Notes: generated by a model from the sequence alone, not told the origin. A stretch of 40,280 nt of DNA from an uncultured Oscillospiraceae bacterium (GCA_934481355.1 CAKSPH010000023.1:1-40280); one strand, 5' to 3'. Positions 15,909 to 25,606 are shown, numbered from the stretch's first letter. Translations and numbers: made by a program.

Positions 15909-16301
15909 TAGCTTATCCGGCGTTTTTTTGCTTTTTCGGCGGGCAGTATGGAACCGCTCCTCTCCGGTCAGATATCATTGTCCATTATAATAGTATCCGG
16001 AATTGAATTTGTCTGCGGGTTATTTTTCACATGAATTTCACATACAGTCGTCATAAGTGCGAATATTTTTCAATATTATAACCCAATTTAGGCAAAGTGC
16101 ACATAAAGGATTCGTCAAATTCTACACGTCAAAATTGCTTAAATGGCGTGAAAATCCGAAAAACGGCGCTGTGAATGCTTGAAATACCCGAAAAAATATG
16201 GTATAATTTATAATGCTATAGTGGAACATGGGGCGCGTATGCCCCGGCCACGATATTTTTGCGGTCTGACAGCAGGCCGCAGGGGGATTGGAGGTTATCC
16301 G
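15909..16301. other. Divergent rpsF/pilC intergenic region
   Basis: About 390 bp. It holds the pilC promoter at 16179-16207 and a roughly 85-nt leader with two small hairpins (GGGGC/GCCCC near 16229-16244, and GCGGTC/GGCCGC near 16261-16280). I see no gene in the 270 bp before the promoter. Confidence 0.6.
16179..16207 (+). promoter_or_regulatory. Promoter of the type IV pilus operon
   Basis: TTGAAA (16179-16184), a 17-bp spacer and TATAAT (16202-16207) lie 95 bases before the pilC start. Confidence 0.8.
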
Positions 16302-17495
16302 GTGAAAAAATTCTCTTATCAGGCCACCGATATAAACGGCAAAACTGTCCGCGGACAGGAGATGGCAGAGGATTATCAGGAGCTTCAGCAAAGGCTGAAG
16401 GAACGGAACCTGTACGTTACCCGCTACCGCGACCTCGGTGCGAACGACGCGGTGGACGTCAAGTACAAGTTCAAGACGAAAGAGGTATCATTCATCAGCC
16501 GACAGCTGGCGTCTATGACCTCGGCAGGTCTGTCGCTAGTAAGGGCGCTGTACATTCTTCAGGATCAGCAGGAAAACAAGAAGGCCAAGCGCGTCCTGCT
16601 TGACATCTATGAGGAGGTTCAGAAAGGTAAATCCTTCTCTGAGGTGCTTGAAACAAAGCCCGGCGTATTTCCCGACCTGTTTGTCAGCATGGTGGCGGCG
16701 GGTGAATCCTCCGGTACTCTCGACCAGATACTTGTAAGAGTGTCCGATCACTTTGCAAATGCAAACAAGACCAACAACAAGGTAAAGAGCGCGATGGTAT
16801 ATCCTATCATACTGCTCGTTCTTGCACTGGCGGTCGTTATCCTGATGTTCACGATGATACTTCCGACGTTCACCTCGATGATGGACCCGGAGGACATGAC
16901 CCCGCTTTCAAAGGGCATGATCGCGTTCTCGGATTCGCTTATCAATTACTGGTACATATATTTAATTGCAATCGGCGTTATCGTGTTCCTGGTATTCATC
17001 GGCAAGAGAACTCCCGCTATAAAGCTGAAGTGGGACGAACTGATACTGAGGATACCCAAGGTCGGAAAGCTTATTTCCACTATCTACACAGGACGTTTCG
17101 CAAGAAATATGTCCAACCTGTATGCGGCCGGTCTCCAGATGGTGGACTGCATAGAAAAGTCTGTTTCCGTTCTCGGAAACAGTTATGTCAACAAGCGCTT
17201 TGAGGAAGTCGTTGACAACATCAAGCTCGGTGAGAGTATGTCCAAGGCGGTCGAAAAGACCGAGATATTCGAGGGTATGTTCACCTCGATCATCTATGTC
17301 GGCGAGGAATCCGGTACGCTGGATACCATTCTTGCCAAGGCGGCGGACTACTACGAGGAAGAGGGCGACACCGCCATCACAAAGCTCGTTGGTATGCTGG
17401 AGCCTGTCATGATCATTATCATGGGCGTTGCCATAGGTCTGGTGCTCGCGGCTATATTCCCGATGCTCTACGGCGGAATGACAAGCGCAACATGA
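16302..17495 (+). CDS. pilC: Type IV pilus inner-membrane platform protein PilC/GspF
   Basis: The product is 397 residues. I chose GTG at 16302 because GGAGG lies upstream and the protein then begins with the family pattern KKFSYQATDINGKTVRG. The open frame runs back to 16179, but that part overlaps the promoter. Two T2SSF domains are visible (about 65-185 with SFISRQLASMTSAGLSLVRAL, and 265-390 with FARNMSNLYAAGLQMVDCIEK and GEESGTLDTIL). Each is followed by membrane helices (about 170-195, 215-235 and 370-392). PilC is the platform on which the PilB and PilT motors turn. First gene of the pilus operon. Confidence 0.96.
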   Translation: MKKFSYQATDINGKTVRGQEMAEDYQELQQRLKERNLYVTRYRDLGANDAVDVKYKFKTKEVSFISRQLASMTSAGLSLVRALYILQDQQENKKAKRVLLDIYEEVQKGKSFSEVLETKPGVFPDLFVSMVAAGESSGTLDQILVRVSDHFANANKTNNKVKSAMVYPIILLVLALAVVILMFTMILPTFTSMMDPEDMTPLSKGMIAFSDSLINYWYIYLIAIGVIVFLVFIGKRTPAIKLKWDELILRIPKVGKLISTIYTGRFARNMSNLYAAGLQMVDCIEKSVSVLGNSYVNKRFEEVVDNIKLGESMSKAVEKTEIFEGMFTSIIYVGEESGTLDTILAKAADYYEEEGDTAITKLVGMLEPVMIIIMGVAIGLVLAAIFPMLYGGMTSAT

Positions 17496-17526
17496 TGAAC
17501 TTACTTTAACTTTATGAGGTGAAAAT

Positions 17527-19161
17527 ATGCTTTCTATTGATATTACTGACAGACAAATCAAGCTGGTCAGGGGCGTCCACAGCGGTAACAAGATAAGAGT
17601 GCAGGACGCTGATATGCGTGAGCTGACAATCGGCATGGTCTCCAACGGCTACATCACCGATGTGCCGATGGTAGCGGCTGAGCTCAACGATATCATCAAG
17701 TCCAAGGGCATCACGGAGAAGGACGCGATAGTTTCCATCACTTCCAGCTCCATCGTATACAAGGAAATGCTCATCCCCAAGCCCAAGAGCATAAAGAACA
17801 CCGCCGCTATCGAGGCGATGATCCAGAGCAATATGGGCGTTGGCAACGAGTTCAACATCTCCTTTACCATCGCCGGCGAGGCCGAGGACGAGGAGAAGAA
17901 CAAGCAGCTCAAGATAATCGCTACAGCCTGCCCGCAGCGCCTTGTTGACGGCTATGTAAGACTGTTCTCGCACATCGGTCTTTCGCTCAAGGCTGTAAAC
18001 ATTTCCAACAACTCCGTAACGCGTCTTATCGTGAACACCCCGAAGATGGCTGACAGGATGCCGCTTCTGCTTATCCAGATAGACCAGGGCTTCCTTAACA
18101 TGAATCTGTACGAGGATAACCAGATCGTATTCTCGCGTTACTTCAACATTGATCCTTCCGATTACGACAACGCCCCTGACTATGTTATCCGCGCACTCTC
18201 TGACAACCTGTTCAGAATGATCCAGTTCATCAAGAGCCGCAAGGGCGCAAAGCCGCTGAAGGAGATCATGTTCTACGGCGATACCGGAAACTTCATCGAG
18301 CTTTCCAACGCCATTTCTGCATATAATGTACCGGTGCACGTGCTTGCAACTCCCTCCACTGTAGTAACAATGACGGAGATCGACTTCACAAAGTACGCTA
18401 ACGCTATCGGCGCTATCTACCGCAGAAACAAGGACCTCGAGCACATCAACCTGCTGGAGGCTACATCCGCCAAGGAATCCAAGGGCATGAACGGCTATCT
18501 CATGATGCTGGGCGGTTCCTGCGTGGGCGTGGCTGTCCTGGTCGGAGCCATCACACTGGGTCTTGGCGCATTCAACGGTGCGATCCAGAGTCAGATAAAC
18601 GAGGTTCAGAATCAGATCAACAATCCTACACTCCAGAGAGATCTTGAAATCGTGTCTAACCGCGAGAGTATGCTCGCCGGATTCCAGAGCTATAACAGCT
18701 CAGTAGGATATACATCGCAGCTTTTCAACTATATGCCCAAGGTGCAGAGCTACATAATCGACAAGCTTAAGGAACCGCTTGAGGAAATAAACAGCGGCGA
18801 TGTGGAGCTCGACCTTCTCACGGTGAATATCTCGGATTATTCCGTTGACGCAACATTCATGGGACGCAGCAACGGCGACCCGTCCTCTGTTCCTTCCCTG
18901 TACGCTGAGAAGCTCATCAAGGAAGTAAAGACAAAGTACGGCGACGCATACTTCCAGAACGTATCCTATTCCGGATTCCAGAAGAGCAACAGCACCCTTG
19001 AGAATACATATCTCGTTCTGGCAAGCGGAGAAGAGAAGTATGATACCGTATTTACATTCTCGCTGTCCATGAATATCCGCGCAGGCTCCGATGAGCTGCA
19101 CGCAACGTCCATCGACCTCAGCCTTGAGCCTGAGGTACAGGAAGAGGAGGTCGCTGAATAA
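17527..19161 (+). CDS. PilM-PilN fusion, type IV pilus alignment protein
   Basis: The product is 544 residues. The first 310 or so follow PilM, the cytoplasmic actin-like ATPase-fold protein (MLSIDITDRQIKLVRG, PLLLIQIDQGFLNMNLYED). A single membrane helix (about 330-352, LMMLGGSCVGVAVLVGAITLGLG) and a periplasmic/extracellular coiled-coil and ferredoxin-like region correspond to PilN. In most species these are two genes whose products bind each other through the PilN N-terminus. Here they are one chain, which fixes the contact. AUG follows ATGAGGTG. The next gene overlaps by one base, showing translational coupling with the PilO-like protein. Confidence 0.88.
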   Translation: MLSIDITDRQIKLVRGVHSGNKIRVQDADMRELTIGMVSNGYITDVPMVAAELNDIIKSKGITEKDAIVSITSSSIVYKEMLIPKPKSIKNTAAIEAMIQSNMGVGNEFNISFTIAGEAEDEEKNKQLKIIATACPQRLVDGYVRLFSHIGLSLKAVNISNNSVTRLIVNTPKMADRMPLLLIQIDQGFLNMNLYEDNQIVFSRYFNIDPSDYDNAPDYVIRALSDNLFRMIQFIKSRKGAKPLKEIMFYGDTGNFIELSNAISAYNVPVHVLATPSTVVTMTEIDFTKYANAIGAIYRRNKDLEHINLLEATSAKESKGMNGYLMMLGGSCVGVAVLVGAITLGLGAFNGAIQSQINEVQNQINNPTLQRDLEIVSNRESMLAGFQSYNSSVGYTSQLFNYMPKVQSYIIDKLKEPLEEINSGDVELDLLTVNISDYSVDATFMGRSNGDPSSVPSLYAEKLIKEVKTKYGDAYFQNVSYSGFQKSNSTLENTYLVLASGEEKYDTVFTFSLSMNIRAGSDELHATSIDLSLEPEVQEEEVAE

Positions 19162-20162
19162 TGAAACTCAGTAAGCAGGAAAGAATTGCGGTACTGGTTA
19201 TCGCGCTCATAATTTTACTTGGTCTTGGCATATTCTTCTTTATCGTTCCGAAGTTTCAGGCTATCGGAGAATCCAGCGCTTCGCTCGTTGCAAGACAGCA
19301 GGAGCTTCAGGCTGCGACAGAAAGAGCCGCTACAAAGGAGCAGCTCGGCAACGATGTTATAAACGCATATAACGAGGGACGCAACGTTGCGGATATGTTC
19401 TTCGAGGACATGACCCCCTATGAGGCTGACGCAGCCGTAAGAGAGTTCCTTGACTACTGCAAGAATGTCGAGGTAAAGGACGATCAGGGCAATGTCATCA
19501 AGAAGAAGCTCAATGTTTCGGTTGACTCCCTTACAGTTGGCGAGCCCACTGTATCCACCCTCGGCGTAAGCTTCTTCAGCGAACCCACAGTAGACTACGA
19601 ACTTAAGACATACGCTTCCCAGGGCCGTGAGACCCCGCAGGATGTCCTTGACGCACAGGCAAGGGAGCAGATACTCCAGAGCGAGCTGTCCTCTACCCAG
19701 ACTGTTGGCTCCATTAGTGCGCAGTTCACCGTTTCGGCGCTTGACGAAGAAGAACTGATGGCTTTCATTGACGCTGTAAACGAGTACCAGAAGGACGAAA
19801 ACGGCAACACTATCAGAAAGGCCATAACATTCAACAGCGGCATTTCCAGAACCTATGCGGATGTTCAGGAGAAGTACGAGGATTATATCGCTGACATTAC
19901 CAAGGATGTCAACAGTGCGGCTTCCAAGCAGTTCGAAAAGGATACGGGCCATAAGCTGAACATACAGAATGCGGCTGCTGATACAACGGCGGATAATGAT
20001 GACAACGGCGACAACGCTGAAAATAACAATAACGCACAGAACAACGACAAGACAGACGGCATAGACGCATATGTTTATTCCCTGAGTGCCGATGTGACAT
20101 TTTACAGCATCGAGCGTATGCAGGATCCTTCCGATCAGCTCGCAGCGCAGAACTTAGAGTGA
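19161..20162 (+). CDS. PilO-like type IV pilus alignment protein
   Basis: The product is 333 residues. It has one N-terminal membrane helix (about 8-30, IAVLVIALIILLGLGIFFFIVP) followed by a coiled coil (35-65), as in PilO, then an extracytoplasmic domain. PilO forms a heterodimer with PilN and links the platform to the outer parts of the machine. Identification rests on topology and position after pilM-pilN; sequence similarity is weak. Odd: residues about 270-300 are an Asp/Asn-rich low-complexity linker, unusual for PilO. Its ATG overlaps the stop of pilMN. Confidence 0.8.
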   Translation: MKLSKQERIAVLVIALIILLGLGIFFFIVPKFQAIGESSASLVARQQELQAATERAATKEQLGNDVINAYNEGRNVADMFFEDMTPYEADAAVREFLDYCKNVEVKDDQGNVIKKKLNVSVDSLTVGEPTVSTLGVSFFSEPTVDYELKTYASQGRETPQDVLDAQAREQILQSELSSTQTVGSISAQFTVSALDEEELMAFIDAVNEYQKDENGNTIRKAITFNSGISRTYADVQEKYEDYIADITKDVNSAASKQFEKDTGHKLNIQNAAADTTADNDDNGDNAENNNNAQNNDKTDGIDAYVYSLSADVTFYSIERMQDPSDQLAAQNLE

Positions 20163-20214
20163 TAACATGGCAGGAATGTGTAACGTTCCGGAGCGCAAGG
20201 CAATAATATTATAA

Positions 20215-20264
20215 CGGATCTCTCCGCCGCACGGCACGGGAATGCCTGCGGCGCGGGAGAGGAA
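20215..20264 (+). other. GC-rich hairpin between pilO and the surface-protein gene
   Basis: The arms CTCTCC-GCCGCA and TGCGGC-GC-GGGAGAG pair over about 12 bp. No T run follows, so it is more likely an mRNA-processing or stability element than a terminator. It splits the pilus operon ahead of the largest gene. Confidence 0.5.
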
Positions 20265-20329
20265 CAACGCGTGATATCGCGGCGTACGACAGGAGGTCGT
20301 CGCTGCCCTGCATTGGAGGTAATCGAAAA

Positions 20330-22624
20330 ATGAAACACGCATTGAGAAAATATATTACACCGTGCGGCAGCGCGCTCTTCATGGTCGTAAGCACCATGGC
20401 GGCGCTGATCGTGCTGGTCACTGCTATGTATATGTCCGTGCTTTCGTCAAGACAGGTGCAGTATGCCACCTTTGACCAGGAGCAGGCGTATGTGACTTCG
20501 ACATCCATTGGAGATATGGTGTATTCCACCATTCCTAAAAATGCTGCTTTGCAGTCGGCTATTTCCGGTCTTAAAAATAAGGGCGACAGCATTTCCACAA
20601 ACGGAAACGGCTTTTCGGCATTTGGCGGCACACAGGATGACGACCAGAGATTAGGCGCTTTTGACGCAACGATAACTTATGTTTACGATCTTGAAAGCCA
20701 GAAGATCTATGACCTGGCTGTAACCGTTGAGAATAACGGAGTATACGAAACATCTCACACGTTTATTAAGGTAAGTCCCGGCAAAACCCCTGATATGAGA
20801 CGTATAAGCAACTTCTTTACGTCTACCGGCTACCTGCCGACCGATATCTGGATAAAGAAGGTAGTTACAGATTCTGAAGTATACTTTGATAATGAGTATG
20901 TTAAGATGACATATCATGATCTGGGAAGCGCAGCCGATGATATGATCTACAATTACAGCCTTACCGCTCTTGGTACGGTTGATATTGATCTTAACGGCTC
21001 AAACAAGGCGATAAAGGGAACTCTCGAGAAGCCTCTCACATGGACTATCGGCGTGGACCTCAACTATACTCCACAGAACAATAACATTGATATGGGCGGT
21101 AATTCCAGCAAGGATACCGGCAAAATGTATATTGGCAGAGATTTCACCTACGGCGGTTCTAATACCAAAACCATTGCTCAGTATACTGACGTTTATGTAA
21201 TGCGTGATTGCTATCTCAATTCCCGCACCACACTGGATGGGAATCTCTATATCAACGGCAATCTTATCATCCCGGTTGGTCAGAACCCCAACGATTATGG
21301 CGTAGTCGTAAATGGCGAGCTGAAAGTTAATGGCTCTATAATTCACCCGGATGGAACGCCGGTTACCAGGGCAGGAGTAATTGCGGGAGACCATTGGGAT
21401 CCTGCCAACAAAAACTGGGATATCAGTCTTGCAAAAGACTTTATGAATGCCAAGCTTACACCGAGCGCATGGCCTGCATGGACCGTTAACTCGGTAGATG
21501 ATAACATAGACATTCGATTCACTTCTGCAAACAACAACACCGTCTATATTGACAAGGACGGAACCCTCGGCGCATGGTCGCAGGAGCAGGATTCCCAGAA
21601 CCACTTTATCATCATTGACACCGGTAAGGAGATAACAGACGTCAGAAATCTGACGATCTCAGCTAACAACAATGACGATCACGATGGCGGAGAAGCGTTC
21701 AGCTGGGATCCCTGGAACGCCTATAAGACGACTGTCCTCACAGTTGGCAACGGCACGCTGGTACTGAATGTCCCTGATGATGTCATATATCAGGATAAGT
21801 CGGAGCTGTTCTTTGGAAACATCGCGTGGTACACGCTGCGCGGCGGTAAGGTTACTGTTGGAGGAGACGGCAATCTTGAATTTTCCAGAGGAGACAAGTG
21901 GGGAGAGACCGCTGGCAAACTGGTCGATATAATAAACGACAACAAGCTCATAGTGCAGAAATCCGAGCTCAAGGCCGCTAATGAATCCGGCGCCTGCGAA
22001 TATGAGCTGGTGACAACCACCATTAAGGTCAATGGCAAGGATCAGGAGCGCAAGTATTATACATGCAAGACTCACGGCGGCTGGTATGATACCGCAAGAG
22101 AAGATGACTCCTGCACGGAGATAGATGATTACATTGCCGGAAATGGCGAGAGTCTCTGCGCGGGGCGTATCAACCATAAGGCTTTTGACAAGTATTACAG
22201 CAGTGCAAACGGCTCTGGGGCGTATGAAAATGTCAAGAAGTTCTATAAGAACTATGGCGGATATGCTTCCAGCTGGGAGGATTATATCTATCCGAACGTT
22301 AATATCTATATTGCTTCCGATTCTGAGAATGCAAGGATAAACTTTGGCGAGAGCGATTACTCCAACGGCGAAGTTGTAAGAGGAATGTATTTCGGCTATG
22401 TTTACGCGCCGTATATGACGTTCTATGTCAAGAGCCACGGCGGTGAAAACGGAACAGTAAGGTCCATCGGCGGACTTGTCGTTTCGGATATAGTTCTTGC
22501 GGTAGGTGCAGAGTTCTTGTTTGCACAGCCTGATCGGTCTATACTTGGACTCATGGATAAGAACTGGCAGGAAGCAGGGTCATGGGCAGACAAATCGTGG
22601 CGTTTGAGCTACGGCCTGACTTAA
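20330..22624 (+). CDS. Large pilus-operon surface protein, PilX-like N-terminus
   Basis: The product is 764 residues. The short cytoplasmic start MKHALRKYITPCGSALF is followed by one membrane helix (about 15-40, VVSTMAALIVLVTAMYMSVL), as in PilX/GspK-type minor pilus proteins, and a very long outer part. Residues 280-350 have short beta-rungs (DVYVMRDCYLNSRTTLDGNLYINGNLIIP, GELKVNGSIIHPDG) suggesting a beta-solenoid. Residues 540-650 hold six Cys (CEYELV, YYTCKTHGG, DSCTEI, SLCAG) that may bind metal or form disulfides. There is no FTLVE prepilin motif. Likely a pilus-tip or pilus-base associated adhesin (inference from size, topology and place). RBS GGAGGT; ATG at 20330. Confidence 0.8.
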   Translation: MKHALRKYITPCGSALFMVVSTMAALIVLVTAMYMSVLSSRQVQYATFDQEQAYVTSTSIGDMVYSTIPKNAALQSAISGLKNKGDSISTNGNGFSAFGGTQDDDQRLGAFDATITYVYDLESQKIYDLAVTVENNGVYETSHTFIKVSPGKTPDMRRISNFFTSTGYLPTDIWIKKVVTDSEVYFDNEYVKMTYHDLGSAADDMIYNYSLTALGTVDIDLNGSNKAIKGTLEKPLTWTIGVDLNYTPQNNNIDMGGNSSKDTGKMYIGRDFTYGGSNTKTIAQYTDVYVMRDCYLNSRTTLDGNLYINGNLIIPVGQNPNDYGVVVNGELKVNGSIIHPDGTPVTRAGVIAGDHWDPANKNWDISLAKDFMNAKLTPSAWPAWTVNSVDDNIDIRFTSANNNTVYIDKDGTLGAWSQEQDSQNHFIIIDTGKEITDVRNLTISANNNDDHDGGEAFSWDPWNAYKTTVLTVGNGTLVLNVPDDVIYQDKSELFFGNIAWYTLRGGKVTVGGDGNLEFSRGDKWGETAGKLVDIINDNKLIVQKSELKAANESGACEYELVTTTIKVNGKDQERKYYTCKTHGGWYDTAREDDSCTEIDDYIAGNGESLCAGRINHKAFDKYYSSANGSGAYENVKKFYKNYGGYASSWEDYIYPNVNIYIASDSENARINFGESDYSNGEVVRGMYFGYVYAPYMTFYVKSHGGENGTVRSIGGLVVSDIVLAVGAEFLFAQPDRSILGLMDKNWQEAGSWADKSWRLSYGLT

Positions 22625-22642
22625 TTTCAAGGGGTGAGATCT

Positions 22643-23647
22643 ATGCTCAGACGAATTAGGAAAAAAGGCGGCTTCACACTGGTGGAAGTTTTGGTGGCGT
22701 TTGTTATATTCGCCATCATGGCTGCCATGGTAAGCGTTATCGTTCAATCGACAATGAGGGCAAAGCAGGAAAATATCCAGAATGATGCACTCATTGAAGA
22801 ACAGAAAGCAGCGTACTATCAGAAAGAGCAGCCCGCAAGCGCTGACGATTACAAGGCGAAATCTGCGGCAGGGAACAGTTATAAGGGAAATCTTTCCCTG
22901 ACCTTCGGATCGGACACCATCACAATTCCATATGTTTCGGCTGACCCCACGTCAACTTCCGACAGCTTTGAGCTAGAATACTATATCGGTGAAAACGGAA
23001 ACGACGTGTGGAAGACGACCCAGACCAGCAATAATAAAAATGGGAAAAACGGCGATCTGCTTTCGGCACTTAACTGTGGAATATATGGTTCTGCCGGAGT
23101 TGAGAGCGTTACCATAGGTATTGCCGAAAGAGACGCGTCAAAGAACCAGTACTATGTTTTCCTGAAGGTAAAATCACAGAATGGCAGAGACGAGAATCTG
23201 AAGCCGTTCTACCAGATGAGAATAAAGTTCCCCGTAGACATTGCCAGCATTGGATACATTGAAAAAAATGGCAACGACGATGGCGATACGAATAACAGAG
23301 ATGCCAAGGCTCAGTTAGCCGTTATGGGTGACAGCAGTACTCTCCGTGTATCGGGTGATGGAAAAGGTAAATCTATCTTCAACCTCGATGACCAATATGT
23401 TCTTTGTTACGTTACGCTGGCTAGTCCCCTTTCATCAGATCAGCTCAGTGACATGACCAAGATGTTCGGCACCAGCGGAAAGGGAAAATCCGATTCCTTT
23501 GATGACACTGTGACCATAAAGTCACGTTATGGCGACAGGGATATAACCGTTTACAAGACCACATTCGAGCAGTTTGTTTCTTCCAAGGATGAGACCTACA
23601 TCAACGTTTTCGCAGCGACTGAAAAGGAAGACACCAAGACTCCATAG
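22643..23647 (+). CDS. Minor prepilin, type IV pilus
   Basis: The product is 334 residues. I chose ATG at 22643 because AAGGGGTGAG precedes it; a GTG at 22634 lies inside that binding site. The type III prepilin signal is clear: basic RRIRKK, then GG|FTLVEV with cleavage after Gly10 and Glu at position 5 of the mature protein, followed by the hydrophobic helix VLVAFVIFAIMAAMVSVIVQS. The large C-terminal domain (about 290 residues, Asn/Lys rich) fits a minor pilin such as the GspJ/PilW type. It would be processed by the peptidase at 24548. It follows the surface-protein gene by 18 bases. Confidence 0.92.
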   Translation: MLRRIRKKGGFTLVEVLVAFVIFAIMAAMVSVIVQSTMRAKQENIQNDALIEEQKAAYYQKEQPASADDYKAKSAAGNSYKGNLSLTFGSDTITIPYVSADPTSTSDSFELEYYIGENGNDVWKTTQTSNNKNGKNGDLLSALNCGIYGSAGVESVTIGIAERDASKNQYYVFLKVKSQNGRDENLKPFYQMRIKFPVDIASIGYIEKNGNDDGDTNNRDAKAQLAVMGDSSTLRVSGDGKGKSIFNLDDQYVLCYVTLASPLSSDQLSDMTKMFGTSGKGKSDSFDDTVTIKSRYGDRDITVYKTTFEQFVSSKDETYINVFAATEKEDTKTP

Positions 23648-23663
23648 ATGAGGAGAGTAGCAT

Positions 23664-24473
23664 ATGATGAAAAATATCATCAGAATACTGAAAAAAAAGC
23701 GGAACGGTGGATTTACGCTTGTTGAAATGGTTATTTCAGTGGCGCTTCTTGCAGTGCTTATGGTGGGAATAATCATTTCAGTGACGCCGATTCTGCGCAC
23801 TTTTAACGACAACAGCAAGAATCTTGTGGCTGAAAATGTCGCCACCTGCATTCAGAACTATATCTCCCTCGGAATGAGAGATGCCACGAATGTTGTGGTA
23901 ATTGGAAATACCAATGCCGACAGCATAAAGAACAACGCCAATAATATTGTCAACAATCTGAAGAAGTTCTGTCAGACCAAGACCAGCGAGGGTCAGTATG
24001 CCTATTCACTTAGCTGCATAAGCCTGAAGTATGATTCGGCAGATGGAAGATATTATCTGTATACCGATGAGCTGGACATCACACAGACCGGAGAATATAT
24101 AGACCCATTCGTGTCTTCAACAAGTGTGTTCAGCAAGTGTCTGTACAAAGATATATACTTCAACATGAGCATAGAAAAGGCTCTCGATATGGATAAGGCA
24201 ACGGAAACGCCTCAGCCAAGGCTGAAAGATACTGCACGCATTACCGTCAATACCTATTCTGATAAAGGTTACAGCAATCTTGTGTTCTCCGGAAACGGTA
24301 TCACAGAGTTTCGCGAAATAGGAAGAGAGCTATCAAGAAAGGGCTCTCAGGCAAAGTACAGTTTTGATATCTATTCCGGAACGGTTCCCGTTAAGGCGGA
24401 TGTTATAGACACTTCGACAGCACCTGCTGACGCGAGAGATGTGTATATTTTCTATACGTCCTACAAATTCTGA
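23664..24473 (+). CDS. Minor prepilin, type IV pilus
   Basis: The product is 269 residues. The prepilin signal MKNIIRILKKKRNGG|FTLVEM has cleavage after Gly16 and Glu+5, followed by the helix VISVALLAVLMVGIIISVTPIL. AGGAGAG lies before the first ATG. The mature domain has two widely spaced Cys (YISLG..; FSKCLYKDIYF) and no family I can name. It is the last gene of the upstream pilus operon, closed by the hairpin at 24481. A 16-base gap to the previous prepilin indicates co-transcription. Confidence 0.92.
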   Translation: MMKNIIRILKKKRNGGFTLVEMVISVALLAVLMVGIIISVTPILRTFNDNSKNLVAENVATCIQNYISLGMRDATNVVVIGNTNADSIKNNANNIVNNLKKFCQTKTSEGQYAYSLSCISLKYDSADGRYYLYTDELDITQTGEYIDPFVSSTSVFSKCLYKDIYFNMSIEKALDMDKATETPQPRLKDTARITVNTYSDKGYSNLVFSGNGITEFREIGRELSRKGSQAKYSFDIYSGTVPVKADVIDTSTAPADARDVYIFYTSYKF

Positions 24474-24480
24474 GTAAAAT

Positions 24481-24514
24481 AATTCCGCGCTGCAAGATGC
24501 GGCGCGGAATTTAG
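24481..24514. terminator. Bidirectional terminator between the prepilin gene and pilD
   Basis: The perfect 10-bp stem AATTCCGCGC (24481-24490)/GCGCGGAATT (24502-24511) lies between two convergent genes. The T tails are short on both strands. Confidence 0.75.
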
Positions 24515-24547
24515 TGTGAAAACAAATCTGCTTTTAACTGAATGTCA

Positions 24548-25606
24548 TCAGTGGAACATAAGCTGCATATACCAGTTTACTATCTGGCTTCCGAAGAGGA
24601 ACGATACCGCGATCCCTATTGCAAGGAACGGTCCGAACACCATCCGGCGGGAATACTTCACCCTGGCGATCTGATCTTCCTTTATCGTAATGCGGAATGA
24701 GCCCTCGCGTTCATCGGTTATCTGCTCGCGGATAATGCGGCTGAGTGCGGATTTGTCCGGCAGACCCTTCCATGCGTTTTCGTCGAGGAACTCCCACTCA
24801 ATGTCGGGCTGGCCTCCCGTGATGGCGCCTACGATAACGTCGCTGGAGCCTTCCCTGACGTAGCCTACGTCCCGGTCGAGCTGCTCCTGATACCAGTCGG
24901 CGGCTATCCGGCGGATCTTTTCGGTGAGCTCAAGCTCCGCCTTGTGGTCGCGCACTTTCTTTGTAATGCCGTAGACCGCTCCCAGTACGATGCCGATGAA
25001 CAGCGCCGGGAATACCTTGCTGCCAAGCAGCAGCGAGGCGCCGAGCATGAGCTGGAGGTCTCCTCCGCCCATTCCGCCGACAAGCACCAGAATGATGAAC
25101 ATTACGGCGACAACGCCAAAGCAGATAAGGCGCTCATACCACGGGGCAGACATCGCGCTTCCCCACGGAATGAAGAACGAAGCGATTCCCAGCACGCCAA
25201 CGGTAATGCTGCACCAGTACGGTATCTCGAAATGATCTATGTCGATACCGCTCAGCACTATCAGCACGGCGAAAAGGATACAAGCCACGGCGAACTCCCA
25301 TGAGAAGCCGTACACAAGATAAGCCCCGAGATAGGATACGGCGCACAGCGCTTCCATTATCATATAGCGGGGAGATATCCTGGCGCCGCAGAAGCGGCAC
25401 TTTCCGCGGAGTATCAGCCAGCTGAATATCGGGAACATATCGTACCATTTCAGCCGGTTTCCGCAGGAGAAGCAGTGGGAGGGCTCAGTGATGATCGACT
25501 GTTTCAGCGGAGTGCGGTAGATGACCACATTCAGGAAGCTGCCTATCACGGAGCCGAAGATGAATACAAACACACATATCACGATGTATGGCGCGGTAAC
25601 TGTCAT
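24548..25606 (-). CDS. pilD: Prepilin peptidase and N-methyltransferase
   Basis: The product is 352 residues. The N-terminal part has the conserved GSFLNVVIYR and two CxxC pairs (CFSCG, CRFCG) of the methyltransferase domain. The aspartic protease residues lie in GIDIDHFEIP and GGMGGGDLQLM. At least seven membrane helices are visible. It cuts prepilins after the leader Gly and methylates the new N-terminus. Odd: an extra charged segment of about 100 residues (about 218-322) lies between the sixth and last helices and includes DVIVGAITGGQPDIEWEF. ATG follows AAGGGGGT. It stands on the opposite strand from its operon with its own promoter. Confidence 0.95.
   Translation of the reverse strand: MTVTAPYIVICVFVFIFGSVIGSFLNVVIYRTPLKQSIITEPSHCFSCGNRLKWYDMFPIFSWLILRGKCRFCGARISPRYMIMEALCAVSYLGAYLVYGFSWEFAVACILFAVLIVLSGIDIDHFEIPYWCSITVGVLGIASFFIPWGSAMSAPWYERLICFGVVAVMFIILVLVGGMGGGDLQLMLGASLLLGSKVFPALFIGIVLGAVYGITKKVRDHKAELELTEKIRRIAADWYQEQLDRDVGYVREGSSDVIVGAITGGQPDIEWEFLDENAWKGLPDKSALSRIIREQITDEREGSFRITIKEDQIARVKYSRRMVFGPFLAIGIAVSFLFGSQIVNWYMQLMFH

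Noticed and set aside
16208..16301. Possible c-di-GMP riboswitch ahead of pilC
   Set aside because: Small hairpins are present, but I could not find the conserved GEMM core bases or a terminator switch.
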